Of a stretch of DNA of 64,000 nt, positions 52,946 to 63,700 are shown piece after piece (position 1 is the first letter of the stretch; each line of letters opens with the position of its first letter). The stretch is from UBA6772 sp965183875 (lineage in GTDB: Bacteria > Bacteroidota > Bacteroidia > Flavobacteriales > UBA7430), in the NCBI GenBank assembly GCA_965183875.1, contig CBCYMK010000028.1:169735-233734 (forward strand), written 5' to 3'. The notes under the pieces are model-generated. The model saw only the letters and a list, made by a program, of their open reading frames with translations. It was not told the DNA's origin and ran no database searches. The position numbers and the translations under genes are program-made.

Positions 52946-53077
52946 ATGAAAAACACAATTACTAAATTCAATCAAATTTCAATTAACAATACCAACCGTT
53001 GGAGCTGCGATGCTTGTGGTGGAGATTCTGAATCTGGCTGTTTGATGTCCGACTTCCAAAATTGTATTAGAGGGTAA
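52946..53077 (+). CDS. Small Cys-rich protein, 43 residues
   Basis: ATG at 52946 encodes a 43-residue protein ending WSCDACGGDSESGCLMSDFQ-NCIRG. The CxxC plus two further Cys suggest a single zinc knuckle. It is too short to identify. The stop lies 9 bp before the next promoter copy. Confidence 0.4.
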   Translation: MKNTITKFNQISINNTNRWSCDACGGDSESGCLMSDFQNCIRG

Positions 53078-53086
53078 TTTTTATTA

Positions 53087-53120
53087 TGCACTTGTACTGC
53101 GTAATAGGGCTGTTTATTTG
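53087..53120 (+). promoter_or_regulatory. Shared TGC/TTTG promoter element, DarT1-operon copy
   Basis: TGCACTTGTA then CTGCGT and TTTATTTG ending at 53120, 29 bp before the ATG of the DarT-like toxin gene. Confidence 0.65.
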
Positions 53121-53149
53121 TTTAAAGTTTAAAACTAAAAGCAAATACT

Positions 53150-53560
53150 ATGGCTTTATATCATTTTACAGACGCAAGAAATATTGAATCAATTATGACC
53201 CATGGATTACTTTCATGGCCATTGGTCTATTTATATGACATTGATGCGGTAATGGGATCAAACGAAACATCTAGACGTTTAGATGCTAGAAGAGGTCATC
53301 AAGAGTATGTTCGATTAGCGCCACAACCAAATCATCCTATGTTGTATTTTGCAATGAATGATGGTAGAATTGATGATTATGTTTGGTTAGAAATTGATGA
53401 AGCCGTTTTGTATAAAAATGGGGTTCTGTATAGCGATACCAATGCAACTGCAAACAGTGCAACAATTAACTCTGATATCGATACTGCTTTTGAGTATGGT
53501 GATCGTCAAGCAGAGATTCTAATTCCAGGTAGAATTGATCCAAAATATATAACTTACTAA
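53150..53560 (+). CDS. darT: DarT1-like ADP-ribosyltransferase toxin (DUF4433)
   Basis: A 136-residue protein matching the DarT/DUF4433 fold: LYHFTDARNIESIMTHGLLS (NAD-binding His-Phe-Thr motif, about 3-22), YVRLAPQPNHPMLYFAMNDG, VWLEIDEAVLYKNGVLYSDTNA and the C-terminal catalytic segment DRQAEILIPGRIDPKYI, where the Glu of QAE corresponds to the ARTT/catalytic Glu. DarT enzymes modify DNA bases in a NAD+-dependent way, blocking phage. It is followed at 3 bp by its NADAR-type antidote. Small for DarT (about 200 residues in DarT2), in keeping with the DarT1 subgroup. Confidence 0.75.
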   Translation: MALYHFTDARNIESIMTHGLLSWPLVYLYDIDAVMGSNETSRRLDARRGHQEYVRLAPQPNHPMLYFAMNDGRIDDYVWLEIDEAVLYKNGVLYSDTNATANSATINSDIDTAFEYGDRQAEILIPGRIDPKYITY

Positions 53561-53563
53561 ATT

Positions 53564-54265
53564 ATGGCAAAGAGACCCGTATTTATAGTTGATACAGAAG
53601 CTGCAGATTATTATGTGACTAAAGATGTTGAATTCACTTGGCACCCAGGGTATTCTATATCACAGAAAAGGAAGTCAATAAATTCACTTCATAGTAGTTT
53701 TGTTGATGCATTAGGGAATATGATGATTCTAGAAGTTTCCTCTAAATCAGAAAGTCCTTTAGGCATAATGTTAAGTGCTTTTAATCTTAGAATAAACCAT
53801 AGTAAAAAAGGTTTAATTCCTTTGGAGTGTGCATTCCAATCAAGTAAAAAGTTTGAATTTGGAGGTCCATTCCTTGATTTGTTAACTACTAACCCTTATA
53901 AGGTTAAGAAAGATCATAGGATTAAAGATTCAGGAAAAATAACAGAGTTTGTTTTTGATGGTGAAAGATATCCTAACAAACCGACAACTTTTTTCTATAA
54001 TTGGCTTTATTTGAAAGCTTTAAATTTAGATAAGAGTTTGTCCACAGAAATAATTAAATATGATGCTTTTACTGATATTGAATTTAATCCATTAAAATCG
54101 GTAAACTGTCAAGCAAAAGCTTGTGCCTTATATGTTTCACTTTATAAAAGAGGCTTGTTGGAGAAAGCCTTGTTAAATCAACAAAATTTTAAAGATGTTT
54201 TATGTACTGTAGAAACATTTGATCACAATATGTTGAAAAATATTCAAGTAAAATTAGATCTATAA
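53564..54265 (+). CDS. DarT1-associated NADAR antitoxin
   Basis: A 233-residue protein with the DarT1-linked NADAR (DUF6977) pattern: MAKRPVFIVDTEAADYYVTK, FTWHPGYSISQKRKSINSLH, LEVSSKSESPLGIMLSAFNL, AFQSSKKFEFGGPFLDLL, and TDIEFNPLKSVNCQAKACAL. NADAR-family hydrolases remove ADP-ribose from guanine and so counteract the toxin. The gene begins 3 bp after the toxin stop, so stoichiometric translation is likely. Known for the family: such pairs are toxin-antitoxin or anti-phage modules. Confidence 0.75.
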   Translation: MAKRPVFIVDTEAADYYVTKDVEFTWHPGYSISQKRKSINSLHSSFVDALGNMMILEVSSKSESPLGIMLSAFNLRINHSKKGLIPLECAFQSSKKFEFGGPFLDLLTTNPYKVKKDHRIKDSGKITEFVFDGERYPNKPTTFFYNWLYLKALNLDKSLSTEIIKYDAFTDIEFNPLKSVNCQAKACALYVSLYKRGLLEKALLNQQNFKDVLCTVETFDHNMLKNIQVKLDL

Positions 54266-54343
54266 GCAATAATATAGAATAGGGATATTATCAAGTATAC
54301 AAATATTACAGTTCCATCATTCATCCTATTAATAATTGTTGTA

Positions 54344-55366
54344 TTGGTTGTAAAAGCTCATTATAGTAAGCTTATTGAGCCTAATAATTTAAACGAAAAA
54401 AACACCGTTATGGAAAACAAGAATCTATTTTTAAAAGACCATGCAGAAATCTTAAATGTTCAAAACCATAGAGATATTACCGTGGCACAAATTAAATATA
54501 ATACAACTTTGTTAGATAGTGTTATCAGTCTTCATGAGGCTTTTGAAAAGAAGTTAATTGTTGTTAAAGAGCTTGAAGGAACCGAACAGGTAAATACTAT
54601 TAATCTAGAAAACTTAAGCGATAGCTACATATTTATACTTGATGGGGATATATTAAAAGGAGCTAAGCAAAATAGGGTGGTAAATACATCTGTATTGGTT
54701 GCTCCAAAGGCAAAAATACTGCTTCCAGTGAGTTGTGTTGAAGAAGGTAGATGGGACAATAGAAGTTCTAGATTTAGACCATCAGATGAAGTTGCCCATA
54801 GATCAATTAGGTATGAGAAAGCTAACTTTATAAGTGAGTCTAAAAAGATGAATAGAGCTGACTTTGCTGCTGATCAATCATCTGTATGGGATGAAGTTGA
54901 AAATGTTTCATGTTCTATTGAATATTGTTCCCCGACTAAATCACATTCAGATTTATTTGAAAATTTTACTAACGAATTTGAGAATATTATTAAGGAATTT
55001 ACATTGAAACCTCAGGCAAACGGGCTCGTAATATTTGTTGGAGATCAAATGGTCGCTTGCGATATTTTTAATAACAATAAACTTTATAGTGATTACTTTA
55101 AAAAGATTATAAAAACTTCCGCTATTGATTCAAAAATTAATAAAGAAGATAATCAATCCAAATCAATAGACAAATCACAAGTTATTAAGTTAATGAATAC
55201 TGTATTTGATCAATTTGAAATATCAAAAGAAAATGCAAGTTCAACCCCAGGGGTGTCTGAGGGAGTAGAAACAAGGCTAAATCTTGAGAATAATACATTT
55301 TATGGACTTAGTCATAAGGGTAGATCTGTTCATCAGTCTATACTATCATATAATTCAAAAAAATAA
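54344..55366 (+). CDS. ARPP-1-like protein (DUF6569-type)
   Basis: A 340-residue protein from TTG 54344 (ATG at 54410 gives 318). The main domain contains FILDGDILKGAKQNRVVNTS, SVLVAPKAKILLPVSCVEEGRW, PSDEVAHRSIRYEK and the C-terminal NTFYGLSHKGRSVHQS, as in ARPP-1 proteins that accompany ADP-ribosyl-related enzymes. The frame is open upstream to 54278 and would add a hydrophobic helix (SFILLIIVVLVVK), so the true product may be membrane-anchored with a missed or lost start. Third gene behind DarT1-NADAR; functional link plausible, not shown. Confidence 0.55.
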   Translation: MVVKAHYSKLIEPNNLNEKNTVMENKNLFLKDHAEILNVQNHRDITVAQIKYNTTLLDSVISLHEAFEKKLIVVKELEGTEQVNTINLENLSDSYIFILDGDILKGAKQNRVVNTSVLVAPKAKILLPVSCVEEGRWDNRSSRFRPSDEVAHRSIRYEKANFISESKKMNRADFAADQSSVWDEVENVSCSIEYCSPTKSHSDLFENFTNEFENIIKEFTLKPQANGLVIFVGDQMVACDIFNNNKLYSDYFKKIIKTSAIDSKINKEDNQSKSIDKSQVIKLMNTVFDQFEISKENASSTPGVSEGVETRLNLENNTFYGLSHKGRSVHQSILSYNSKK

Positions 55367-55387
55367 TGTTTAAACCACATAGTCTAA

Positions 55388-55489
55388 ATGAAGCAGTATA
55401 GAGATTATACCAATAAGTTGATTAACGAGTATATACTTGAATCTTATAGATATTTATGGGCTCAATATAGAGATTCTAAAAAAAAATAA
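55388..55489 (+). CDS. Very small hypothetical ORF, 33 residues
   Basis: ATG at 55388 encodes a basic, Tyr-rich 33-residue peptide (MKQYRDYTNKLINEYILESY ... DSKKK). It sits between two genes on the same strand. Too short to be confident. Confidence 0.25.
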   Translation: MKQYRDYTNKLINEYILESYRYLWAQYRDSKKK

Positions 55490-55506
55490 CTAAATAGTTC
55501 TCTGTA

Positions 55507-55887
55507 ATGGATAGATATGTATTAGAATTTGAGAAGATAACTGATGTAATAAAATCTGAAGATTTTTATTGTGAATTATTTAAACTCAATGAAGATCATT
55601 GGTTAAAAGTAAAGTTAAAAGCAAATGATCATATTTTTTATCATGTTTCTGTAAAGGGTCTATTAGATTTTCTTTCAGGAAAAATTAATATGGCAGGACT
55701 TTTTAATAATGCTCCTGGCAATGAGTTGTTTTTATACATTGAAAATAAAGGAGTGAAGATTTGTGATAAATATACTTTTGACTATAAAAGAATATGTAGT
55801 TGGAATAAATTTTATGGGGATTTTAATTCAAAGTATTTTGAAGATTTTAATCAATTTATTAAGGATATAAATGTGGAATTAATTTGA
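55507..55887 (+). CDS. Hypothetical protein
   Basis: A 126-residue soluble protein with FEKITDVIKSEDFYCELFKL, VSVKGLLDFLSGKINMAGLF and an aromatic C-terminus (NKFYGDFNSKYFEDFNQFI). No family recognised; it could be an Imm-type or regulatory protein, but nothing shows that. Confidence 0.4.
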   Translation: MDRYVLEFEKITDVIKSEDFYCELFKLNEDHWLKVKLKANDHIFYHVSVKGLLDFLSGKINMAGLFNNAPGNELFLYIENKGVKICDKYTFDYKRICSWNKFYGDFNSKYFEDFNQFIKDINVELI

Positions 55888-56082
55888 TGTATTTATTGTA
55901 ATTTCAAGAAATAATTATCAATTACATAAATAATATAATGACGAAAATGTAATAAATAGAAAACCAACTTCTAATATAACTTATTAATTAATCACCTTAT
56001 TTTGTTTTATTCCCCTAAGTCCAAAAATATTAAATGTAATTTCTATATTAGTGATAGACTAAAACAAAATTAAATTCTAATT

Positions 56083-56448
56083 ATGACAATTATATTACTT
56101 AAAACCTTGGGTTTCTTTTACTTGTTTACGTCTGTATTAATGATTCTTAAACCAAACGTTATAGATCTTTTTAAGAATTCAGTATCTGAATATAATTTAT
56201 TAAATCGTGGCCTTACTGGTTTATTGTTTTCTATTTTAATTTTAGTTATTCACAATGATTTTGTTTGGGATATTTCAATTATTATTACGTTGATTGGTCT
56301 TCTAGGAGTAATTAAATCTATTGTGTTGATTTTATACCCAGATTATGTAATTAAAAAAGTTAATAATATGACTGCTCTAAATTACAAATTGCGTCTAGTT
56401 TTTTCAACGTTTTTAAGTTTTATCTTATTGTATGGTGCTTACCGATAA
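56083..56448 (+). CDS. Four-helix membrane protein, unknown
   Basis: A 121-residue protein with about four hydrophobic segments (IILLKTLGFFYLFTSVLMIL, GLTGLLFSILILVIHN, DISIIITLIGLLGVIKSIVL, LRLVFSTFLSFILLYGAYR). No motif. The 600 bp that follow (56449-57055) hold no gene I can support: scattered short frames on the minus strand (for example a 35-40 codon stretch near 56650-56750) but nothing with start, length and pattern. Confidence 0.45.
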   Translation: MTIILLKTLGFFYLFTSVLMILKPNVIDLFKNSVSEYNLLNRGLTGLLFSILILVIHNDFVWDISIIITLIGLLGVIKSIVLILYPDYVIKKVNNMTALNYKLRLVFSTFLSFILLYGAYR

Positions 56449-57055
56449 TTAACATAAAGATTTCATTTTTGTTATTAACCCTATCAAATCTCCTGACCAA
56501 CTTAGTGGAACTAAATAAGTCGGTAACTGTTGAGTGATTCTGTAATGAAGTATTTTGTTCCTTTTACTTCATTTTTGATTTTTCTTAATTCTGTATGATT
56601 GATTTTTTAAAGTAGTATTTCCACTTTTTACATCTCGTATTTTAGTTGAAAGGAGTTGTTTTGATATATCTTGATTGAAGATGTCCGACTACTACATTAT
56701 CTAGTATATAACCACAATAATACATCGGAATTTTACGTGAGAATCTTCGATTTAATACACTATCTCGACTGGGTCAATAAAGTTGTCGAGTTTACCCCCC
56801 TCTAGAACCCTATTTGTAGTGATTTGATTATAAATGAAATACGGTTAAAAGTAGAATAGGGGACACTGATATGACACTATATTTTTAATTACTTAAACAT
56901 TATTAAATCATTCCAATAGACTCTCAAGTATAGCAATCATCGTAGGCTTAATAGGTTAGGTTATTTTTAAAAATAACTTGACTTTTTTTATTTTATATAT
57001 TTGGAATATTAATCCTGGATACCCCAACAGCTATCTACAAATACGAGTAAGGAAA

Positions 57056-59762
57056 ATGACATTGATTATAAGTATCGTTGCGATCGCATTTTTAGTTGCT
57101 TTTATTTCTTCCCGACAATCGTTAGAAAAAAAGAAGTATGAAGACAGTACTTACCTATCTAACTTACAACAAATTACTTCTTTTTTTGATGCAATCCAAT
57201 CTCTTAATGACTACACTACTTGGGTACAGCGTGACCAAATAAAATTAAAATACTCAGCAGTAGGAAAGTATTTTAAAAGAAAAACAAACTACTACAAGAA
57301 AGAAGAAGCAGTTAAAAATTTTCAATAACATTTTTTCTGATTTTGATAACTTCATTGTTAAATACAACAAGAATTATGTCCGAGAACAAAAAGAAAAACT
57401 CAGACAATATTTTGATGATGTTGAAGGTAAAAAACTAGATGACCAACAAATTACTTCAATAATAACTGATGAATATTCAAATTTAATTATTGCTGGCGCT
57501 GGTTCAGGAAAAACTCTCACAATTCTTGGGAACGTAAAATATCTTATAGAACAGAAAAATGTAAAACCTGAAAACATTTTACTTCTATCGTTCACAAAAA
57601 AAACAGTAGATGAATTAAACGAACGCATAAAAAATATTGGACTTGACGCACAGGCAACAACATTTCATAAACTTGGTTACGACACCATCAAACAAAACTC
57701 AGAAAATTTTCTGGCATTGACCAATGACAACACATTAAGCAATGTTGTCAAGAAATATTTAACAAATGAAATCTTTGATAATGCCCAAGCCTTAGAAGCG
57801 TACATCGTATATCTTGCTTGCTATATAAACATTCCAGAAGAAAACGATAGTTTCGATTCACTTGGCGAAAAATTAGACACTGAAAAAGGCTCAGATTTTC
57901 AGACTTTAAAATCCAAATGCGAGCCCGAATTAAACAAAGTTTCAAAAGCAGTACTAGATACCATTCAAGGCGAAAAAGTAAAAAGCGTTGAAGAACTAAC
58001 CATAGCAAATTTCTTGTATTTAAAAGGAATTAAATACGAGTATGAAAAAGCATATCCCCACGGGAATGTAATGGCTCGCCCCGATTTTTATCTCACTGAT
58101 TATGATATTTATTTAGAGCATTTTGGGGTTGATGAAAATAATCGCGCAAAATGGCTTACACCATTTAATGAGCAAAAATATGTTGAAGGAATGGAGCTCA
58201 AACGTGAAGCTCATAAAAAGTATAACACCAAACTCATAGAAACATATTCTTATTACAATAGAGACAATGTTTTGCTTGATAAACTAGAAGAAAAGCTGAA
58301 AAATGAAAATGTAATTTTTAAACCAAGAGATACGAAAAGTATTTACACTAAGGTTACAGAAAATGACAATAATTTTGGAAAAGAAATTACAAATCTTATT
58401 GTGACTTTTGTCAATCTCAGCAAATCCAGACAGTTAAATTACAATTCAATTAGAGCTTTGTTTTCAGACAAAAGCAAAGCAAAAAACAACTATATACTTG
58501 AAAGACAAGAAGTGTTTTTAAAGTTTGCTCTTCCAATCTTAAAAAAGTACGACAATACGCTTAAAGAGAAAGGGGAAATTGATTTTAATGATATGATAAA
58601 TCAGGCGACTGACATCATAAAAGAAAAAACACCTAAGTACACCTATCAGTACATCATTATAGACGAATATCAGGACATTTCGTATTCTCGTTTCAATCTA
58701 ATTAAGCAAATTCGAGACTTATCGGGAGCAAGACTAATTTGTGTTGGTGATGATTGGCAATCTATTTATCGTTTTGCTGGAAGTGATATTTCCTTGTTCA
58801 GTAATTTTGAAAAATATGTTGGTAAACATGAGCGATTATTCATTGAACAAACCTATAGGAACTCCCAATCACTCATTGATATAACTTCAACGTTCATTCA
58901 AAAAAACACCAAACAAATCTCGAAAAATCCAAAGTCGAAAAAAGAACCATTAGAAGAGCCAATTAAGTTGGTTTATTATTCAGGAGATAACGCTCAAGAT
59001 ATTTTCATCAACGAAATTGAAAAACTTATTTATAAAAGCGGAAACAAACCAATTTTAGTTTTGGGTCGTCATAGTTTTGATATTAATGAGTTTATCAAGC
59101 TCTCAACAAACAGTAAAATAAAGTATTACGAACGTAGCGGTAAATTAGAAGTAAAGGGTTTTGAAGATGCTGATATTAAATATATCACGGTTCATAAATC
59201 TAAAGGGTTAGAGGCCGACAACGTAATCTTATTAAACTTAAAAAATGATTTACTTGGATTCCCTAACAAGATAGAAGACGACCCAATGATGTCCTTACTA
59301 TTAAGCGAAGATGAAGGATTTCGTTTTGCAGAAGAGCGAAGATTATTTTATGTGGCACTTACACGGACTAAAAACAAAGTTGTACTGCTAATTCCAACTG
59401 AAGCGTCTCTGTTTGCTGAAGAATTATTAGTAGATAATGACTTTGTAGAAAATCTAAATAATGAAAAATTATGCAACATCCATTGTCCGTATTGTCAAAA
59501 CAGGTCATCTTGTAATTAGACAAAATCCAAAAAAAACACAATCAGTTTTTGGGTTGTTCACATTATCCAATTTGCAATCAGACATTTAAACGACATCAAA
59601 TTTTTAGATAACTCTATATTGTGTCCAGGTTGTGAAAGTGGTTTTATGACTAAACGGAAAGGGCAAAAAGGAAGCTTTTTGGGCTGTACAAATTATCCAA
59701 AATGCCGAAACACTCTAAGCTTACAAAATACCCGAACAGGGGCTAAAATTGGATTCAGATAA
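57056..59762 (+). pseudogene. HelD-like (helicase IV) SF1 helicase with C-terminal zinc ribbons, four frameshifts
   Basis: Joined frame: an N-terminal hydrophobic segment (LIISIVAIAFLVAFISS), a helical HelD-type region (FKRKTNYYKKEEAVKNF ... YNKNYVREQKEKLRQYF), then LDDQQITSIITDEYSNLIIAGAGSGKTLTI (Q-motif and Walker A), LLLSFTKKT, YIIIDEYQDIS, GDDWQSIYRF, TVHKSKGLEADNVILLN and FYVALTRTKNKVVLL, i.e. a full UvrD-type helicase. The C-terminus has two topoisomerase-type zinc ribbons (CPYC...GHLV...FLGCSHYPIC; CPGCESGF...FLGCTNYPKC). Breaks lie near 57314-57322, 59497-59500, 59529-59536 and 59601-59605, all single extra bases in A or T runs. The frame 57717-59519 itself is open. Confidence 0.6.
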
Positions 59763-60085
59763 CCTAGTAAAAAAATAAAAGTATAAAAATCCGTTTCAAT
59801 TTATATCAAATAGTATAAAGCCAGGATAAACTTATACCAAACCTATTCAATGTACATAAATTGATGTCAACTTAATATAAACTTATATCAAGTAATAGCG
59901 TAATTTATTGGTAAATAGTATAAACACAGAATAAAACTTACACCGATTTATATCAAATTCCCTTCATAGGTCATTACTTTATCAATACAATATGAAATAG
60001 TATAATTTTTTTGGTTGTTTTTGTATTTAAAAATGAGATATTAATTACAATTTTGTATCTTCAAGATCTTAATTTTAAATACAAA
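59763..60085. promoter_or_regulatory. AT-rich spacer with degenerate repeats upstream of the XRE gene
   Basis: No gene. A motif of the type AATAGTATAAA-x4-AG-x-ATAAA-CTTA(T/C)ACC occurs at about 59809-59838 and 59934-59965; partial copies (ATAAACTTATATCAA at 59877-59891; AATAGTATAA at 59996) lie between and after. These may be operators of the HTH protein encoded next, but the repeats are imperfect and AT-rich. Confidence 0.3.
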
Positions 60086-60276
60086 ATGAATAAAATAAAA
60101 GAGGTCCTTGAAAGAAAGGAATTAAGCAAAAATGGTTGGCTGATAATTTAGGTAAAAGTTATAATATGGTTAATGCATATGTTCAAAATAGACAACAACC
60201 TAGGTTAGAAGTTTTGAAAAAAATTGCCAGGATATTAGATGTTGATATTACTGAACTTTTGAACAAAACTAAATAA
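60086..60276 (+). pseudogene. XRE-family HTH regulator, one frameshift
   Basis: Adding one A in the run at 60115-60117 gives a 63-residue protein MNKIKEVLERKGIKQKWLAD ... GKSYNMVNAYVQNRQQPRLE ... LLNKTK, a complete Cro/CI-type helix-turn-helix. As sequenced the frame stops after 21 codons. It is the first gene of the BREX-like unit and would be its regulator. Confidence 0.6.
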
Positions 60277-60283
60277 GTTCCGA

Positions 60284-60708
60284 ATGTATAATTTAAATAA
60301 ACATATCTCGGAATTTCTCAATTCAAAACCAGACAATAGAGTAGTATTTTGCAACCTAGCTAAAGATCCTATTGACTTTGGTAAGGAATTAAGTAATCAA
60401 ATCAAACCCCATCTAGGTCACAAGAGATTATCAATGAAAACCAAAGATCTCATTGATGAACTTATTCAATCTAACATTAAATCATGTGATGAAATTGGAA
60501 AGCACATGCTTTTAAAAATTTGGGTATTCTTTTTGAACCAGCGTTAAAAATCAATTTTGAACATTTTTTAAAAACATATTCTACTGACTTTACATTAATT
60601 ATTGAATGGTCTGGAGAAATATCAAATAATCACTTGTTTTTTCTTTCTAAAATGAAAGGAATTAGAATAGACTTAAAAAACTTAACGTACACTAATTATG
60701 AAGTATAA
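60284..60708 (+). pseudogene. BrxF-like protein, one frameshift
   Basis: Two frames (60284-60547 and 60520-60708) join to about 141 residues with one added A in the A5 at 60514-60518. The C-terminal half (HMLLKNLGILFEPALKINFE, LIIEWSGEISNNHLFFLSKM) resembles the C-terminal part of BrxF, the small ATPase-like protein ahead of brxC in type 3 BREX; the N-terminal P-loop of that family is not recognisable here. It overlaps the start of the next gene by 11 bp. Position and size fit BrxF better than sequence does. Confidence 0.4.
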
Positions 60709-63700
60709 AGAACTTTTAAATTTTGAAACCGATTACTGAGGTAGTAAAATTTAGTAGAACATCAGAAACAGATTACCAAAAAAATCTAGTCAGCACTTTT
60801 GTGTTCTCGGACACTTTTAAAGACCATTTGATACCTCTAATGGTAAAGAACTTGGACTTTAATTATTCTGGAGAATCCTTTGGAATACAGGTGGTAGGTA
60901 ATTACGGAACGGGTAAATCGCACTTAATGTCTTTAGTCTCATTAATAGCTGAAAACCCTGACTTATTAAACTTAGTAAAAGAAGAAAAACCCAAAAAATC
61001 GCTACAAGGCAATCGCTGGTAAATTTAAAGTACTTCGTTTTGAATTAGGAAATTCAGAAAGTCTTTGGGAGGTTATTACGTATAAAATCGAGAACTATTT
61101 AGAAGAATTGGGAATTGATTTTTCTTTTGATGGACATGGTCCGAAAACTTATTTTGAGAAGCTACAGTTAATGATGGCTGAATTCGAGGAGAAGTTTCCG
61201 GATAAAGGCTTCTTAATTGTAATTGATGAAATGTTGGCTTATTTGAAAGGGAGAGCCTCTGATAAATTAAACAATGATCTTCAAGTTCTTCAAGCTTTGG
61301 GACAGGCTTGTGATTCTTCTAAGTTTAAGTTGTATTGGTGTACAAGAATTAATCTATCATTCTACAGAATTTCAATTTGCTGCAGCTATGCTACAAAAGG
61401 TTAATGATCGTTACAAAGACATCATGATTAAAAAAGAAGACGTCGCTTTTATAGTTAAAATAGACTGCTGAGTAAAGATGAACATCAGAAGCAAAAGGTG
61501 AAAGAACACTTAGAACCTTTCCAAGCTTTATTTACTGATCTACATGCCAGAACAGACGAATATGTTGAGCTATTCCCTGTTCATCCGTCCTACTTCGAAA
61601 ATTTTGAAAAAAATTAGAATGGTAAAAGTCAACGTGAAATACTTAAAACCTTATCTAATCAGTTTCAAGATATCTTAGAACAAGATATTCCTGAAGACAA
61701 TCCAGGGCTACTAACTTACGACAGCTACTGGGAACATATGAAAGGTGAATCGGATTTAATGGCAGATCCAGACATTAGAAGAATCAAAGAGGTTACGGAT
61801 ACCGTTAGGGATAAGATAGATACCTTTTTTACAGGAGTAGAGTTGCAAACAAAGGCATTGCTAATAGAATTACAAATGCCTGTGCTATCAAAATATTACA
61901 GGATGAGTTAACCAAACAGCATGGAACCAATGCAGAAAACCTGGTAGATGATCTTTGTTTAACAAATCCAATTGCGATGATGGAGAAAGACCGTCAACTA
62001 TTAGTAGACACCATTGAAAGTGCTGCAGCTAACATGATTACGGCATCATCCGGACAGTTTTTGACAAGAATAATGAAAACGGAGAATATCATTTACGTAT
62101 AGAGGGAGGTATCAATTTTGACCAAAAAATTAAAGATTATGCAGATCAAATGCCTGAATCCAATAAGGACGATTACTTCTTTAAATTCTTAGGGGTAACC
62201 TTCCATTAGATGTGGATAGCACTTACCGTACTGGATTTAAAATTTGGGCACATTCCATAGAATGGAAATCTCACAAAACATTTAGAGATGGGTATATTTT
62301 CTTCGGAAATCCAAATGAAAAGTCAACGACGCAGCCGAGGCAACATTTCTACATATACTTCATGCCAATTTTTGATGATTCTAAAAAAATCAGAAATCAT
62401 GAGGAAGATGAGGTATATTTTATATTCGATGATTTATCTGAAGAGTTTAAAAAAGCTGTTACACTCTATGGTGCTGCGCTTGCACTTGCAGGGCACTCTG
62501 CATCCTCAGAAAAAATAATCTACAACCAAAAGATTAATGAGTTAAATAAAAAAGCTCGTTATTTATTTGACCAAGAATATATTAAGATTACTAAGGTTGA
62601 TTATATGGGTAAAGAACTACCGCTAAGTGGTTTTCAATTACCTGGTGCTGGTAGCACAAAAAGAACAAGTATTTTCAGATGTTGCATCCGATGTATTCGA
62701 GCCTTGGTTTAACAATGAAAACCCAGAGTACCCAAAGTTTTCTCAGCTTTTGACACTGTAACTAAAGACAACTTTCATAGACTTATAAAACAAGCCTTAA
62801 CAAAAGTTTCCAACCCGGAACAATCTAATAAAGATGGTGAAGGTTTACTAAATGGTTTAGGATGCTACGTGCCGGGAATGTTAGATATCAGTCATTCTCA
62901 ATACGCTAAGAATGTATTGAAACAACTTAAAGATAAGGGTGAAGGAAAAGTCTTAAATAAGACGAAATTATTACTTATGTTGAACATAGTGATAATATAT
63001 GGCTGTCTAATGATTATAAAATTGAGGCAGAACTAGAATTCACAGTTCTTGCAACTTTGGCTGCTTTGGGAGAAATTGAAATTACGCTTTCTTCCGGCAA
63101 AAGTATAAATGCCAGTAACCTAAGTGAATTAAAAAACTTAGATAGAGATGATTTCTTTTCATTTACACATATAAAGCCTCCGAAAGGATTAAATGAAGCC
63201 GCATTAAAAGAAATGTTTGTCACTTTATTGGGTAGAGATTTATCCAAACAATTAAAAGATCCTAATACCTACCCCAGTTTGGTAACTGCCGCTGAAGATT
63301 GGGCTAAACGCTCGGTTACACTACTTAATAAAATACAAGGTGGTTATATTGAAAGAGGATAACATTGGTAACAAATGAAGAAGCGAGTGAATACCACAAT
63401 AAATTATTACCATTTTCAAGGTTCTGTGATAAGTTGGCTTCCTTTTCTACAGAAGCAAAGATGAAAAACTTCAATTTACTGTAGACCAAGTAAAAGGGCT
63501 GTTTGTTGCCAAGCCTATGATAGAGAAGGTAGAAGCAAAACTAAAAAGAATTTGCTGATTTCACCGATGATATTAATTATCTAAATCAAGCAAAGCAATA
63601 TTTGAGTAATTATGATTTTAAAGAAGAAATAATTAATGCTATTGGCAATTAGAGGCTATGCTTGAATCTGGCGATTCCGCTAAGAAAGCCAAGTATAAAT

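Noticed and set aside
56449..57055. Short minus-strand coding fragment near 56650-56760
   Set aside because: About 40 codons without a start codon or recognisable motif; not enough to call a gene or relic.
57374..57628. Minus-strand frame within the HelD-like gene
   Set aside because: It is antisense to the Walker A region of the helicase and has no protein-like features of its own.
59763..60085. Iteron-type replication origin
   Set aside because: The repeats are imperfect and irregularly spaced, and no replication initiator gene is nearby; operator sites or plain AT-richness explain them better.
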